Shown piece by piece: positions 33,976-42,973 of a stretch of DNA of 64,000 nt; the stretch's first letter is position 1, and each line of letters begins with the position of its first letter. This DNA comes from an uncultured Dehalococcoidia bacterium (GTDB lineage: Bacteria > Chloroflexota > Dehalococcoidia > Lucifugimonadales > CATQGZ01). Under the pieces are notes generated by a model. It was not told where the DNA came from. It was given only the letters and a program-made list of their open reading frames with translations, and did no database searches. A program made the translations under genes and the position numbers. The stretch covers positions 1,200,975 to 1,264,974 of the forward strand of contig OY282365.1 of NCBI GenBank assembly GCA_958295685.1. The letters run 5' to 3'.

Positions 33976-36360
33976 ATGGCGACAGGCGTCTCCGTCGATG
34001 CGGGTCAGCAACTCGAAGGACGCGACAGGACGCTCCTGAAGATACAGGACCGTGTCCTGTGGCTGGCCATGAACATGGTCCACTACGCCAACAACGTGCG
34101 CCCGGCCTTGGACGGGATCAAGGTGGGGGGGCACCAGGCGTCCAGCTCTTCGGTCGCGACGATCCTGACCTCGCTCTACTTCGACTTCATGCGCGCCGGC
34201 GACCGCATCTCGATCAAGCCCCACGCATCCCCGACTTTTCACGCGGTCCAGTACCTCCTCGGAAACCTGGACTCCGAATACCTGAAGACGCTCCGCGGCT
34301 TCCACGGACTCCAGGCATACCCCAGCCGCACCAAGGACCCCGACCCTGTGGACTTCTCCACCGGATCGGTCGGGATAGGATCGGTGGCGCCAAACTTCGC
34401 GGCGCTGTCCGATGAGTACGTGAGGTCTCACGGCTTCCTGGAAGACGCCCCCAAGATGCGCTACATAAGCCTGCTGGGCGACGCGGAGCTGGACGAGGGC
34501 TCCGTCTGGGAGTGCATCGCCGAACCGACGGTTGCGGGCATGTCCAAGATCCTGTGGGTCGTCGACCTCAACCGCCAGAGCCTGGACCGGATCATCCCCG
34601 GCATCAGGGCGAAGGCATGGAGGTCGATGTTCAGAGGGAACGGCTGGAAGGTCGTCGACGCAAAGTACGGCAAGAAGCTCCAAGCCGCGTTCCGCGAGCC
34701 CGACGGCGAGTTGCTGCGCACCGCCATCGACGACATGTCGAACGAAGTCTATCAGCGCCTGCTCCGCGTGTCGCCGGAGGCTCTGCGGGAGTGGCTGCCG
34801 GGCACGAGCGCCTTCCCGGACGGCATGAAGCGGCTGATCAGCCGGTGGGACGACAGGGAGCTCCAAGAGCTCATGATGGACCTGGGCGGGCACGACCTCT
34901 CGGAGCTCAGGGATGCCTTCTCCCAGGTAGACGACGCTGACGGCCCGTGCGTCGTGTTCGCGTACACCATCAAGGGATGGATGCTGCCCTCGGTCGGCGA
35001 CCCCCAGAATCACTCGGTCGTCCTGTCCGAAGAGCAGATGGAGAAGCTGAAGGATCGGCTTGGAGTGGCCGACGGCGACGAGTGGGCAGGGTTCGCCCCC
35101 GACTCCGAAGAGGGCCGCCTCTGCGCCGAGACGGCCGAGCGGCTGCGCCCGCCCGCCCGCGGCGGCGCCCAGGCGTCCGGCATGAAGATTCCGACCGCCT
35201 TCGACCACCCCTACCGCGGTCACATGTCGACGCAGCAGATATTCGGACTGGTGCTCTCGGACATCTCCAGAAGGCACCCCGACCTCGGCAGGCGCATAGT
35301 TACGGTGAGCCCGGACGTCGCAAGCTCGACCAACCTGGGGGGCTGGATCAACAGGGCGGGGGTATGGCACTACGAAGAGGAGGAACCCCTGCCGGACGAG
35401 GAGACCATCCGCGCCCTCAAGTGGAGGCTGTCCCGAACCGGCCAGCACATCGCGCTGGGCATATCCGAGAACAACCTGTTCATGATACTCGGTCAGCTGG
35501 GCCTCACTCACGAGATGCATGGCGAGATGCTCTTCCCGCTGGGCACCGTCTACGACCCGTTCATCCGCAGAGGGCTCGACGCCTTCTTCTACGGAGTCTA
35601 CTCGGGGGCCAAGTTCATCCTGATCGGCACGCCCTCGGGTTTGACTCTGGGTCCGGAGGGCGGCGCGCATCAATCCGTCGTCACGCCGTCCATCGGAACG
35701 GACATGCCTGAGCTCGACTTCTACGAGCCCTGCTTCGGAAGGGAGCTGGAGTGGATCATGCTCTCCGCAATGGAGCGGATCAGGCTTAGAACTCGCTCCA
35801 CCTACCTCAGACTGACCAGTCAGCGAATAGACCAAGAACTGTTCACCCTGCCCGATGACCCCCACGAAGTCGAACTGCTCCGCCTCCAGGTGCTGGCGGG
35901 CGCGTATCGCCTGGTGGACAGGAGCGGCGAGCCGCAGTACACGCCCGGCGAGAACGTGGTTCACGTAATGGCAAGCGGGGCGGTTATACCCGAGATGATC
36001 GAGGCCAGCAACCGGCTCTTGGAAGAGGGCATCTTCGCCAATGTGATCAACGTCACGGGCCCGGGGCCTCTCTACAGGTGGTACCAGGAGACCGTGGAGG
36101 CGTTCGTGAACGACGCCGGAGACGTGTCCGAGTTCATGTCGGACGTCGTGCCAGCGGGAGAGCGGAACGTCCCCGTGGTGACCGTCGTGGACGGGCACCC
36201 GCACTCCCTGGCCTGGATCGGCGGCGCGCTGAACACCAGAGTCATACCTCTTGGAGTCACCGAGTTCGGCCAGTCGGGCTCGCGGCCCGAGCTGTACAGA
36301 GAGTACGGCATCGACGCCGACAGCGTGATGGCCGCCGCGTTCGCGGCGCTGGGTATGTAG
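33976..36360 (+). CDS. Thiamine-diphosphate-dependent E1/transketolase, AceE-like
   Basis: A 794-residue enzyme with the three-domain transketolase layout. The ThDP motif is LLGDAELDEGSVWE near residue 163, ending in VVDLNRQSLDRI near 195. The pyrimidine-domain Glu is within NNLFMILGQLGL near 500. GGHQASSSSVATILTSLYF near 52 and GSVGIGSVAPN near 135 also fit homodimeric pyruvate dehydrogenase E1. GGGAGG lies 7 nt before ATG. No E2 or E3 gene is nearby, so it may act on a different 2-oxo acid or as a stand-alone transketolase-like enzyme. Confidence 0.82.
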   Translation: MATGVSVDAGQQLEGRDRTLLKIQDRVLWLAMNMVHYANNVRPALDGIKVGGHQASSSSVATILTSLYFDFMRAGDRISIKPHASPTFHAVQYLLGNLDSEYLKTLRGFHGLQAYPSRTKDPDPVDFSTGSVGIGSVAPNFAALSDEYVRSHGFLEDAPKMRYISLLGDAELDEGSVWECIAEPTVAGMSKILWVVDLNRQSLDRIIPGIRAKAWRSMFRGNGWKVVDAKYGKKLQAAFREPDGELLRTAIDDMSNEVYQRLLRVSPEALREWLPGTSAFPDGMKRLISRWDDRELQELMMDLGGHDLSELRDAFSQVDDADGPCVVFAYTIKGWMLPSVGDPQNHSVVLSEEQMEKLKDRLGVADGDEWAGFAPDSEEGRLCAETAERLRPPARGGAQASGMKIPTAFDHPYRGHMSTQQIFGLVLSDISRRHPDLGRRIVTVSPDVASSTNLGGWINRAGVWHYEEEEPLPDEETIRALKWRLSRTGQHIALGISENNLFMILGQLGLTHEMHGEMLFPLGTVYDPFIRRGLDAFFYGVYSGAKFILIGTPSGLTLGPEGGAHQSVVTPSIGTDMPELDFYEPCFGRELEWIMLSAMERIRLRTRSTYLRLTSQRIDQELFTLPDDPHEVELLRLQVLAGAYRLVDRSGEPQYTPGENVVHVMASGAVIPEMIEASNRLLEEGIFANVINVTGPGPLYRWYQETVEAFVNDAGDVSEFMSDVVPAGERNVPVVTVVDGHPHSLAWIGGALNTRVIPLGVTEFGQSGSRPELYREYGIDADSVMAAAFAALGM

Positions 36361-36403
36361 ACGCCGCAGACGGCGGGGAACCTCCCGTCCCAGGCCGACG
36401 AGA

Positions 36404-37069
36404 TCAGCGGCGGCGCCGTCTCCCAAAGATGCGCTTCCTGATCTTGGTGAGCGTGGTGACGACGTGAATCAGGGGAGTCGTCTTCCGGGCGACGATCGTT
36501 CCATGCGCCAGCGCCCGCTTGAAGTCCTCAGGGGTGCCGTCGAACTCAGGCATCTCGACATACGTCCGGCCCAGTTCCATCGTCGTGTGCGCGTCGCTCA
36601 CGCCTGAGGTGAGCAGGCCGTGAGCCTCGGCCAGCTCGGCCGCCTTCCGGTTGTCGGCGTCGAGGGTGTTGCGCGAGTTGAACACCTCCACGACGTCGAC
36701 GTAGGGCAGAGCCTCCTCGATTCCCTGCGGCGTGATGACCGACCTGCGGAATCTGTCGTACGGGTGCGGTATCGAGACCAGCCCTCCCTGCTGCCTGATC
36801 AGCGTGACCGTCTCCAGAGGCGTCAGGCCCTTCGGGATGGCCTCATTGAGGAAGAGTCCGATTATCTCCCCGGACGCAGAGGCGACCTCCTCGCCGATGA
36901 TCACCGTGAAGGGCGCTATGCGCCTGACCTCTATCGCGCCCTCAATGGTGTTGTGGTCGGTGACAGCTATACAGTCGAGCCCGACCTTCACGCAACGGTC
37001 CACCAGGTCCGCGGGCGACGTGTCCGAGTCGGGCGAGTAGCGCGTGTGTACGTGCAGGTCCGTCCGCAT
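36404..37069 (-). CDS. PHP-domain phosphoesterase
   Basis: A 221-residue PHP metal-dependent hydrolase. Metal ligands are seen in DLHVHTRYSPDS near residue 4, AVTDHNTIEGA near 35, GEEVAS near 60, SIPHPYDRFR near 100 and GVSDAHTTMELG near 157. The C-terminus is strongly basic (KIRKRIFGRRRRR), which could bind nucleic acid or membrane. It begins immediately after the xseB stop codon and so is in the same transcript. The substrate may be nucleoside or phosphate esters. Confidence 0.85.
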   Translation of the reverse strand: MRTDLHVHTRYSPDSDTSPADLVDRCVKVGLDCIAVTDHNTIEGAIEVRRIAPFTVIIGEEVASASGEIIGLFLNEAIPKGLTPLETVTLIRQQGGLVSIPHPYDRFRRSVITPQGIEEALPYVDVVEVFNSRNTLDADNRKAAELAEAHGLLTSGVSDAHTTMELGRTYVEMPEFDGTPEDFKRALAHGTIVARKTTPLIHVVTTLTKIRKRIFGRRRRR

Positions 37070-37348
37070 TCAGGAGCGGTATCCTGACGTGGAGCGGTTG
37101 TCTTCTTCCAGCACGTTCATCTGCTCGCCGTAGGCCGTCCTGATACGTGTGACGCGTATCTCAGCGGACGCCAGCATCTCGCCGCACGTGCGGGCGAGCT
37201 TCATGCCATCCTCGAACAGCCGCGTGGCCTCGTCCAGCGTAAGGCCGCCCTCTTCCAGGGCCCTGACAGTGTCGTCCAGACGGCTCAGCGCCTGCTCGAA
37301 GGTTGGCTCACTCCGGGGCAGCCGGGCCGAATCGTCGCCGTTGCTCAT
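37070..37348 (-). CDS. xseB: Exodeoxyribonuclease VII small subunit
   Basis: A 92-residue helical protein with the XseB pattern: TFEQALSRLDDTVRALEEGG near residue 14, then LTLDEATRLFEDGMKLA. It partners the large subunit XseA, which is not in the window. Start ATG 37348 is taken because an upstream ATG (37366) would lie before the -10 box. The PHP gene follows with no gap. Confidence 0.88.
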   Translation of the reverse strand: MSNGDDSARLPRSEPTFEQALSRLDDTVRALEEGGLTLDEATRLFEDGMKLARTCGEMLASAEIRVTRIRTAYGEQMNVLEEDNRSTSGYRS

Positions 37349-37356
37349 GGACTCAG

Positions 37357-37362
37357 AGTCTA
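37357..37362 (-). promoter_or_regulatory. Extended -10 of xseB
   Basis: TGC-TAGACT on the minus strand, 8 nt before ATG 37348, predicting a leader of 1-2 nt or none. Confidence 0.45.
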
Positions 37363-37416
37363 GCATACTCAGGGCAGCCGAGGAGATTCAGACCGCAGCC
37401 CTGCGTAAGGTAACAT

Positions 37417-38151
37417 ATGAGCATGGCACGCCCGCGTTCGATTCGGGTTGGCGAAACCAGCATCGACTACACGGTGGCGCGAAGCGCCCGCCGCAAGAAG
37501 ACCGTCACGATCACCCTGGACCCTGACGTGGGCGTCGTGGTGGCTGTGCCCATGAGAACGCGCAACCGTGACATAGAGGCCATCGTCAGAAGGCGGGCCG
37601 GGTGGATACTCCGCAAATTGGGCGAGGACGGCGCCCGCCGCCGGCCCATAAACTTCGTCTCAGGCGAGTCGGTGTACTACCTCGGGCGCAGGGTCCCCAT
37701 CTCCATACATTCGACCGACGCGCTCGTGCCTTCCGTGGAGTTCGTCGACCGGAGCCTCCACCTCCGATGCCCGGAATACCTGGCGGGTGAGGAGCGTCTG
37801 ACGGCGCTCAGGGAGGCGCTGACGGGCTGGTACCGGAGCAGGGCGGAGGAGCTGGTAAGCAGATCCGTGGAGCGCTGGCAGTCGGAAGTGGGCCGGGAGC
37901 CCGCGCGCATATCGATCGGCAGCCAGAAGTCGCTGTGGGGAAGCTGTTCACAGGACGGGACGCTTCGGTTCACCTGGCGTATCGTGATGGCCCCGCAGGA
38001 GTTGATCGACTACGTGTCCGTCCACGAGCTCTGCCACCTCATCGTCGCAAACCACTCCGGCATGTTCTGGAGCCACGTCGCCCGCGTAATGCCCGACCAC
38101 GCCTGCCGGCGCCGGAGGCTGCGCGAAATCGGACCCATGCTCACCCTGTGA
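37417..38151 (+). CDS. YgjP/SprT-like metalloprotease (DUF45)
   Basis: A 244-residue protein of the YgjP/WLM-like family. The zinc site is VHELCHLIVANHS near residue 204 (HExxH plus downstream His), preceded by QKSLWGSCSQDGTLRFTWR, a hallmark of the family. It is a predicted intracellular metallopeptidase. ATG 37423 is an alternative start. Confidence 0.88.
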   Translation: MSMARPRSIRVGETSIDYTVARSARRKKTVTITLDPDVGVVVAVPMRTRNRDIEAIVRRRAGWILRKLGEDGARRRPINFVSGESVYYLGRRVPISIHSTDALVPSVEFVDRSLHLRCPEYLAGEERLTALREALTGWYRSRAEELVSRSVERWQSEVGREPARISIGSQKSLWGSCSQDGTLRFTWRIVMAPQELIDYVSVHELCHLIVANHSGMFWSHVARVMPDHACRRRRLREIGPMLTL

Positions 38152-38307
38152 AGCCGGTCCCCAATCATGAACGGCCGTGCGGCTGGTCCCTGTTCCGCAG
38201 CATTTCGGCTTGTGCCTGAGCGCGTTACTTGTTAGATTGTGTCCTGCGGCCGGAATGCCGAACACGCCGCAGCCTGATGATAAGAGACACGGGAGTGGAC
38301 GCTTGGC

Positions 38308-38925
38308 ATGAACAGCATGAACAGCGGCGCGCACGGCGGCGAGAGGGTCGCTATCTTCATCGATGGCAGCAACCTCTACCATAGCCTCGAGGAGAACTGC
38401 GGCCGGTACGACTTGGACTTCGGCGCCTTCGCGGCCAAGCTCTGCGGGAACAGGCAGCTGTTCAGAACCTACTATTACAACGTGCTGCGCGATCAGGAGC
38501 GCAGCCCCCAGGCATATCAGGATCAGCAGAAGTTCCTGACCGCCCTCTACAACATACCCTACCTGGAGGTGCGCTTGGGCTCGTCCAAGATGCGCGGCGA
38601 CGTGGCGGTGGAGAAGGGTATCGACATCATGCTCGCTACCGATCTGCTCAGATTCGCGTGGGACAACCTCTACGACGTTGGAATCCTCGTCAGCGGAGAC
38701 GGGGACTTCACGTATGCGGTGAAGGCGGTCAAGGATCTCGGCAAGCACGTGGAAGTCGCCGCGTTCGGGCCGAACCTGTCACCTGATCTGGTCCAAGTAG
38801 CCGATACTCATCAGCCGTTCACGCCGGAGTACTTCTCGGATATGTGGAAGGGCTCCGGCCGGAGGGTCGGACGGACACGCGGATGGCGCCGCTGGGGCTT
38901 TGGGGGCCCCCAGAAGGAAGCGTAG
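38308..38925 (+). CDS. NYN-domain protein (LabA/DUF88 family)
   Basis: A PIN-like nuclease fold of 205 residues. Acidic residues expected at the active site appear in VAIFIDGSNLYHSLE near residue 14, KGIDIMLATDLLRFAW near 100 and ILVSGDGDFTYAVKAV near 126. The C-terminal tail is Arg/Gly-rich. NYN proteins are RNases in several systems. It stands alone between the metalloprotease and purA. A second, different NYN gene lies in the defence-like locus at 52819. Confidence 0.85.
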   Translation: MNSMNSGAHGGERVAIFIDGSNLYHSLEENCGRYDLDFGAFAAKLCGNRQLFRTYYYNVLRDQERSPQAYQDQQKFLTALYNIPYLEVRLGSSKMRGDVAVEKGIDIMLATDLLRFAWDNLYDVGILVSGDGDFTYAVKAVKDLGKHVEVAAFGPNLSPDLVQVADTHQPFTPEYFSDMWKGSGRRVGRTRGWRRWGFGGPQKEA

Positions 38926-39012
38926 GGAGTATCCGGCGGCCCACCCCCGGCACGCATTCTCAAGACGAGCTTCTGACCCAGACACCAGGTTTTCCGGAGG
39001 ACTATCAGACCA

Positions 39013-40302
39013 ATGCCGACTTATGCCGTTCTCGGCGCTCAGTGGGGCGATGAAGGAAAGGGAAAGGTCGTCGACTTCCTGGCGCGGGACGCAGACATCG
39101 TGGCCAGGTTCTCCGGCGGCGACAACGCCGGCCACACGGTGATGAACCCGATGGGCACGTTCAAGCTGCATCTGGTCCCCGTAGGGGTGTTCTGGCCTCA
39201 GACGTTGGGCGTGATCGGCAACGGCGCCGTGGTGAACCCCGACGTGCTGATACAGGAAATCGATGACCTCCAGCGCAGGGGGGTTGACCTAGACGGCCGT
39301 CTCATGGTGAGTGAGCGGTCTCACTTGGTGATGCCCTACCACTCTGTCCTGGACGAGTTGGCGGAAGCCGCCCGCAGCGAGGCTATCGGCACGACGGGCA
39401 GAGGGATCGGGCCGGCCTACACCGACAAGGCGGCCAGGATCGGGATACGGGTTGCCGACCTGCTCGACATCGAAGCGCTGCTGCCCCGGCTCGAAGACGC
39501 GATGGCGCATCACAACGCGATCATCGAGAAGGTCTACGGCGGAGAGCCTGTGCCTCTCGACAAGGTGTACGACCGCTGCAAGGAATGGGCGGCGCTGATG
39601 ATGCCCTACGTTGGATCGGTCGAGCACGTGGTGTACGACGCTCTTCAGGAGGGCCGGGTGGTCGTGCTGGAGGGCGCCCAAGGCGCGCTGCTCGACCTCG
39701 ACCACGGGACATATCCCTTCGTCACGTCTTCTCATCCGACAATCGGCGGAGCCTGTACCGGGCTGGGCCTGCTCCCGAACCAGATCGATGCGGTGATGGG
39801 GGTGTTCAAGGCGTACAGCACGCGGGTAGGGTCAGGGCCATTCCTGACCGAGCTCAAGGACGCGACCGGAGAGCGGATCAGAAACCTGGCGGGCGAGTTC
39901 GGCACCACCACGGGGCGGGCGCGCCGAGTCGGATGGTTCGACTCGGTCGCGGCCAGATACAGCCTCCGGGTCAACGGCTACACGTCGCTCGTTCTGACCA
40001 GGCTGGACGTGCTGGACAGCTTCGATTCGATCAGGCTCTGCTCGGCCTATGAACTGGACGGGGACATAGTCACCGACTTCCCCGGCAGCGCCGCGGTTCT
40101 GGAGCGCTGCACGCCGGTCTACGAGGACTTCCCCGGCTGGGACAGCCCGACGGCCGGGGCGACCGACTTCGACAGTCTGCCCGAGGGCGCCCGCGCCTAC
40201 GTGAGGAGGCTGGAGGAGCTGATCGGCAGGCCCATAGACATCATCTCGACCGGCCCTCACCGCCACGAGACGATCGAGGTGCGCTCGATGGTCTCGGCGT
40301 GA
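39013..40302 (+). CDS. purA: Adenylosuccinate synthetase
   Basis: Joins IMP and aspartate with GTP in AMP synthesis. The N-terminal GAQWGDEGKGKVVD with the catalytic Asp, FSGGDNAGHTV, GTTGRGIGPAYTDK near residue 123, EGAQGALLDLDHGTYP near 217 and the C-terminal GTTTGRARRVGW are all intact. Its 429 residues are normal. GGAGG lies 13 nt before ATG. Confidence 0.97.
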   Translation: MPTYAVLGAQWGDEGKGKVVDFLARDADIVARFSGGDNAGHTVMNPMGTFKLHLVPVGVFWPQTLGVIGNGAVVNPDVLIQEIDDLQRRGVDLDGRLMVSERSHLVMPYHSVLDELAEAARSEAIGTTGRGIGPAYTDKAARIGIRVADLLDIEALLPRLEDAMAHHNAIIEKVYGGEPVPLDKVYDRCKEWAALMMPYVGSVEHVVYDALQEGRVVVLEGAQGALLDLDHGTYPFVTSSHPTIGGACTGLGLLPNQIDAVMGVFKAYSTRVGSGPFLTELKDATGERIRNLAGEFGTTTGRARRVGWFDSVAARYSLRVNGYTSLVLTRLDVLDSFDSIRLCSAYELDGDIVTDFPGSAAVLERCTPVYEDFPGWDSPTAGATDFDSLPEGARAYVRRLEELIGRPIDIISTGPHRHETIEVRSMVSA

Positions 40303-40305
40303 GGG

Positions 40306-41196
40306 CTAGACCGGCAGATCGACCGCGTATTCGTCCATGACCGGGTCGAACTTCGACGTGAAATCCTCGTCGGCCTCCCACATGGGCAGGCGTGGTTTTC
40401 CGACCCTGAACCCTGCCCTGTTGACCGCGTGCTTGATCGGTATCGGGTTCGTCACCCAGAACAGCGCCTTGAAGATGGGCAGGAGCCGCCGCTGCTCCGC
40501 AGCCGCCCGCTCCACATCGCCCTCCAGTATCATGCCCATCATCGCTTTGATCTGAAGGCCGATCATGTTGGAAGCGACGCTGACGACGCCATGACCTCCG
40601 ACGCACATGATCGGGAAGGTCTCGTCGTCGTTCCCTGACCAGACTCTGAACCCGTCGGGCGCGCCGTCCACAATCCGCGTGATCTGCGTCAGGTCGCTCG
40701 ACGCCTCCTTGACGCCAACCACATTGTCGATGCGGGCCAGCCTGAGCGTCGTCTCCGCGGTCATGTTGAGGGACGTGCGCGACGGCACGTTGTAGAGCAG
40801 ACCCGGCAGGCCCACCGCGCCCGCGATCGCCTCGAAGTGCCGATACAGTCCCTCCTGCGGGGGCTTGTTGTAGGCGGGCACCGTGAGCAGCAGGCCGTCC
40901 ACTCCAACCCGCTCCGCCTCCTTCGAGATCTCGACAGACTTGCGGTGGTTGTTGTCGGTGGTCCCTGCGATTACCGACGCCCCATCGCCGACCTCGGCCT
41001 TGACCTCGGCGAAGAGCCTGATCTTCTCGTCGTCCGACATCGACGGCGATTCGCCCGTCGTGCCTCCTATGACCAGCCCGTCGCTGCCCGATTCGACCAG
41101 GGCCGCGGCCAGCCTGCGGGCCTGCGCGTAGTCGAGCTCACCCTCCTCGTCGAAGGGGGTGACCATTGCCGTCAGGAGCCTCCCGAAATCGATCAT
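40306..41196 (-). CDS. dapA: 4-hydroxy-tetrahydrodipicolinate synthase
   Basis: Condenses pyruvate with aspartate semialdehyde, the first step of the lysine branch. The Schiff-base lysine lies in GVKEASSDL near residue 160, the catalytic Tyr in LLYNVPSRT near 133 and the Thr pair in GGTTGESP near 43. Length 296. Its start overlaps the asd stop as ATGA, giving an asd-dapA unit that is metabolically consecutive. Confidence 0.95.
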   Translation of the reverse strand: MIDFGRLLTAMVTPFDEEGELDYAQARRLAAALVESGSDGLVIGGTTGESPSMSDDEKIRLFAEVKAEVGDGASVIAGTTDNNHRKSVEISKEAERVGVDGLLLTVPAYNKPPQEGLYRHFEAIAGAVGLPGLLYNVPSRTSLNMTAETTLRLARIDNVVGVKEASSDLTQITRIVDGAPDGFRVWSGNDDETFPIMCVGGHGVVSVASNMIGLQIKAMMGMILEGDVERAAAEQRRLLPIFKALFWVTNPIPIKHAVNRAGFRVGKPRLPMWEADEDFTSKFDPVMDEYAVDLPV

Positions 41197-42230
41197 AGCT
41201 GCGTCCTCCTTCCGGGGGTCTTCAGAAGCCCCCTGCTCAGCACTTCTTCGGCTATCTGGATAGCGTTCAGTCCCGCGCCTTTTCTGAGGTTGTCGGACAC
41301 CAGCCAGGCGGTGATGCCGTTGGGGTGCGACAGGTCGCGCCGAATTCGGCCGACGAACACGTCGTCCTTTCCTTCGGCGTGGATGGGCATAGGGTACACG
41401 GCGCCTTGCGGGTCGTCCACGACGGTCACGCCCGGAGACGCCGCCAGGGCGTCCCTGACCTCCTCCGGAGACATTGGGCGCGTCAACTCGACGTGCACGG
41501 CCTCGCTGTGGCCGACGGCCACAGGAATGCGGACGCAGGTGGCCGATATGGCAAGGTCGGGCTCGTGCAGTATCTTGCGAGTCTCACGCGCCATCTTCAT
41601 CTCTTCCGTGGAGTAGCCGTTGACGCCGAAATCGTCGACGTGAGGCAGGGCGTTGAAGGCTATCCGGTGGGGATACACGTCCGGTTCGACCGGCAGGCCG
41701 TCGAGCACGTTTCGAGACTGGGACATCATCTCATCGACGGCGGCTGCCCCGGTGCCGGATACGGACTGGTACGTGTCGACGATCACCCGCCTGACCGGGT
41801 TCAATCTGTTGAGCGGGTTCAGGAACATCGCCAGGGGGGTGGTGGAGCAGTTGGGGATCGAGACTATGCCTCTGTGTCCGCACAGGTCATCGGCGTTCAC
41901 CTCCGGGACGACGAGAGGGACATCGGCGTCCATCCGGAACGCCGAGCTGTCGTCGATCACCAGAGCGCCCTTCCGCGCCGCCAGGGGGCCGATCTGCCTG
42001 CTGACCTCCGTCGTGGCTGAGATGAAGACGAAGTCGACGTCGTCGAAGAGCTCGGGGGTGACCTCCTCGACGATTATCCGCCTGTCGTTGACGGTCAGCG
42101 CCGTGCCCACCGATCTCCTGCCGCACAGGCGGATGCGGTCGGCGGGGAACCTCCGCTCCTCCAGGATGCGGAGGAAGACCCTTCCCACGGCGCCCGTCGC
42201 GCCTACGACCGCGATGCTGCAGCCGCTCAC
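41193..42230 (-). CDS. asd: Aspartate-semialdehyde dehydrogenase
   Basis: Makes aspartate semialdehyde from aspartyl phosphate. The NADP loop is VVGATGAVGRVFLRIL near residue 8, the active-site Cys is in IPNCSTTPLA near 127, and the catalytic His is in RIPVAVGHSEAVHVE near 233. GTG start at 42230 overlaps the stop of an upstream short ORF as GTGA. No separate promoter is visible between that ORF and the gene, so expression probably depends on leader element 6. Confidence 0.95.
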   Translation of the reverse strand: MSGCSIAVVGATGAVGRVFLRILEERRFPADRIRLCGRRSVGTALTVNDRRIIVEEVTPELFDDVDFVFISATTEVSRQIGPLAARKGALVIDDSSAFRMDADVPLVVPEVNADDLCGHRGIVSIPNCSTTPLAMFLNPLNRLNPVRRVIVDTYQSVSGTGAAAVDEMMSQSRNVLDGLPVEPDVYPHRIAFNALPHVDDFGVNGYSTEEMKMARETRKILHEPDLAISATCVRIPVAVGHSEAVHVELTRPMSPEEVRDALAASPGVTVVDDPQGAVYPMPIHAEGKDDVFVGRIRRDLSHPNGITAWLVSDNLRKGAGLNAIQIAEEVLSRGLLKTPGRRTQL

Positions 42231-42598
42231 GTTGGCCGAGACCTCTGCGCTTCAAACAGGGGCATCTCATGCCGCTCGAACTCCGACAGCCTGGCCTGCC
42301 GCCTGGCGCGCTCATGTTCGTCCATCCGCCTGTGGCCCAGGGACAACGCCCGTCCGGGCCGCTGCGGGAGATTTTTTTGCGAAAGTGTCGGATTTTTCAG
42401 GCTTCTCCATAGCTGAGTCGTAGCTGAGTCGTAGCTGAGGGGGTTGCTTTTTGTCCGACACTTTCCGACACTTTTCCGACACTTTTCCGACACTTTTCCG
42501 ACACTTTTCCGACACTTTTCCGACACTTTTCCGACACTTTCGGACAGGCGCTTCAGAAGTCCTGCGGGCTGGTTTGTGGAGATGGGTTGGCGTGTCAT
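42227..42598 (-). CDS. Leaderless ORF of leader element 6 with 11-residue repeats, 123 aa
   Basis: Starts exactly 6 nt after TAGAGT (MTRQPIS). Because the DNA unit is 11 nt, three units give an 11-residue peptide period, read as SVGKVSEKCRK repeated. The C-terminal part is charged and non-repetitive (RMDEHERARRQARLSEFERH). The stop overlaps the asd GTG as GTGA. Of the short leader ORFs this is the strongest candidate for a real protein or coupling peptide. Confidence 0.45.
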   Translation of the reverse strand: MTRQPISTNQPAGLLKRLSESVGKVSEKCRKSVGKVSEKCRKSVGKCRTKSNPLSYDSATTQLWRSLKNPTLSQKNLPQRPGRALSLGHRRMDEHERARRQARLSEFERHEMPLFEAQRSRPT

Positions 42599-42633
42599 GG
42601 GTAAACTCTAGCACAGCGGTTCGGTGTCGTCAA
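42372..42633 (-). promoter_or_regulatory. Leader element copy 6, upstream of asd-dapA
   Basis: Minus strand: TTGACG (42633-42628), 17 nt, TAGAGT (42610-42605) with TGC before it, 6 nt, ATG 42598. Eight units beginning TGTCGG at 11-nt spacing fill about 42547-42454. Three CAGCTA(C/T)G(A/G) boxes follow, and an inverted unit (CCGACAC, near 42391-42385) precedes TTTCGCAAAAAAA. Confidence 0.82.
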
Positions 42634-42653
42634 GGGTTCGCATGGGGTTAGTA

Positions 42654-42772
42654 TTGGAAACTGGGGGCAAAGCCCCCAGACCCCCTGCCAGAGGGGGGGA
42701 GAACGTGGCGAGTGGTCAGTGGGGAGAACACCTCCGGACTTCCCCTTCGGACCTCACAGAGTCTGAACAGTT
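42654..42772. repeat. Dispersed repeat module
   Basis: GAAACTGGGGGCAAAGCCCCC (core hairpin GGGGGCAAAGCCCCC), then ACCCCCTGCCAGAGGGGG, a GTGGTCAGTGG stretch and ACAGAGTCTGAACAGTTAC. Same order of modules as 26460-26552. Confidence 0.6.
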
Positions 42773-42973
42773 ACATGGGTTAGAATAATAGTCCCACAGG
42801 GAAGCAGTTCGCTATGCCGCTTGGCCGAATCTGTGTGGGGATTTTGGGTACTCGACCTCAATTGACGGCGGCAGGACATATGAATAGACTCTAGCGTGGT
42901 GCCCTCCGCGCGGCTCTGTCCTTGGGGCCGGCGGGGGTCAGAGGTTCCCCAATAATCGAAGAGAGGTGAGAGA
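42773..42973. other. Gap before ridA, no gene seen
   Basis: About 200 bp without an ORF that fits local codon use. A ribosome site (GAGAGGTGAG) for ridA lies at its end. No promoter is convincing. Confidence 0.4.

Noticed and set aside
33790-36426. 878-codon minus-strand ORF opposite the AceE-like gene
   Set aside because: A shadow of the plus-strand enzyme, with Val/Gly/Asp-rich composition and no recognisable domain.
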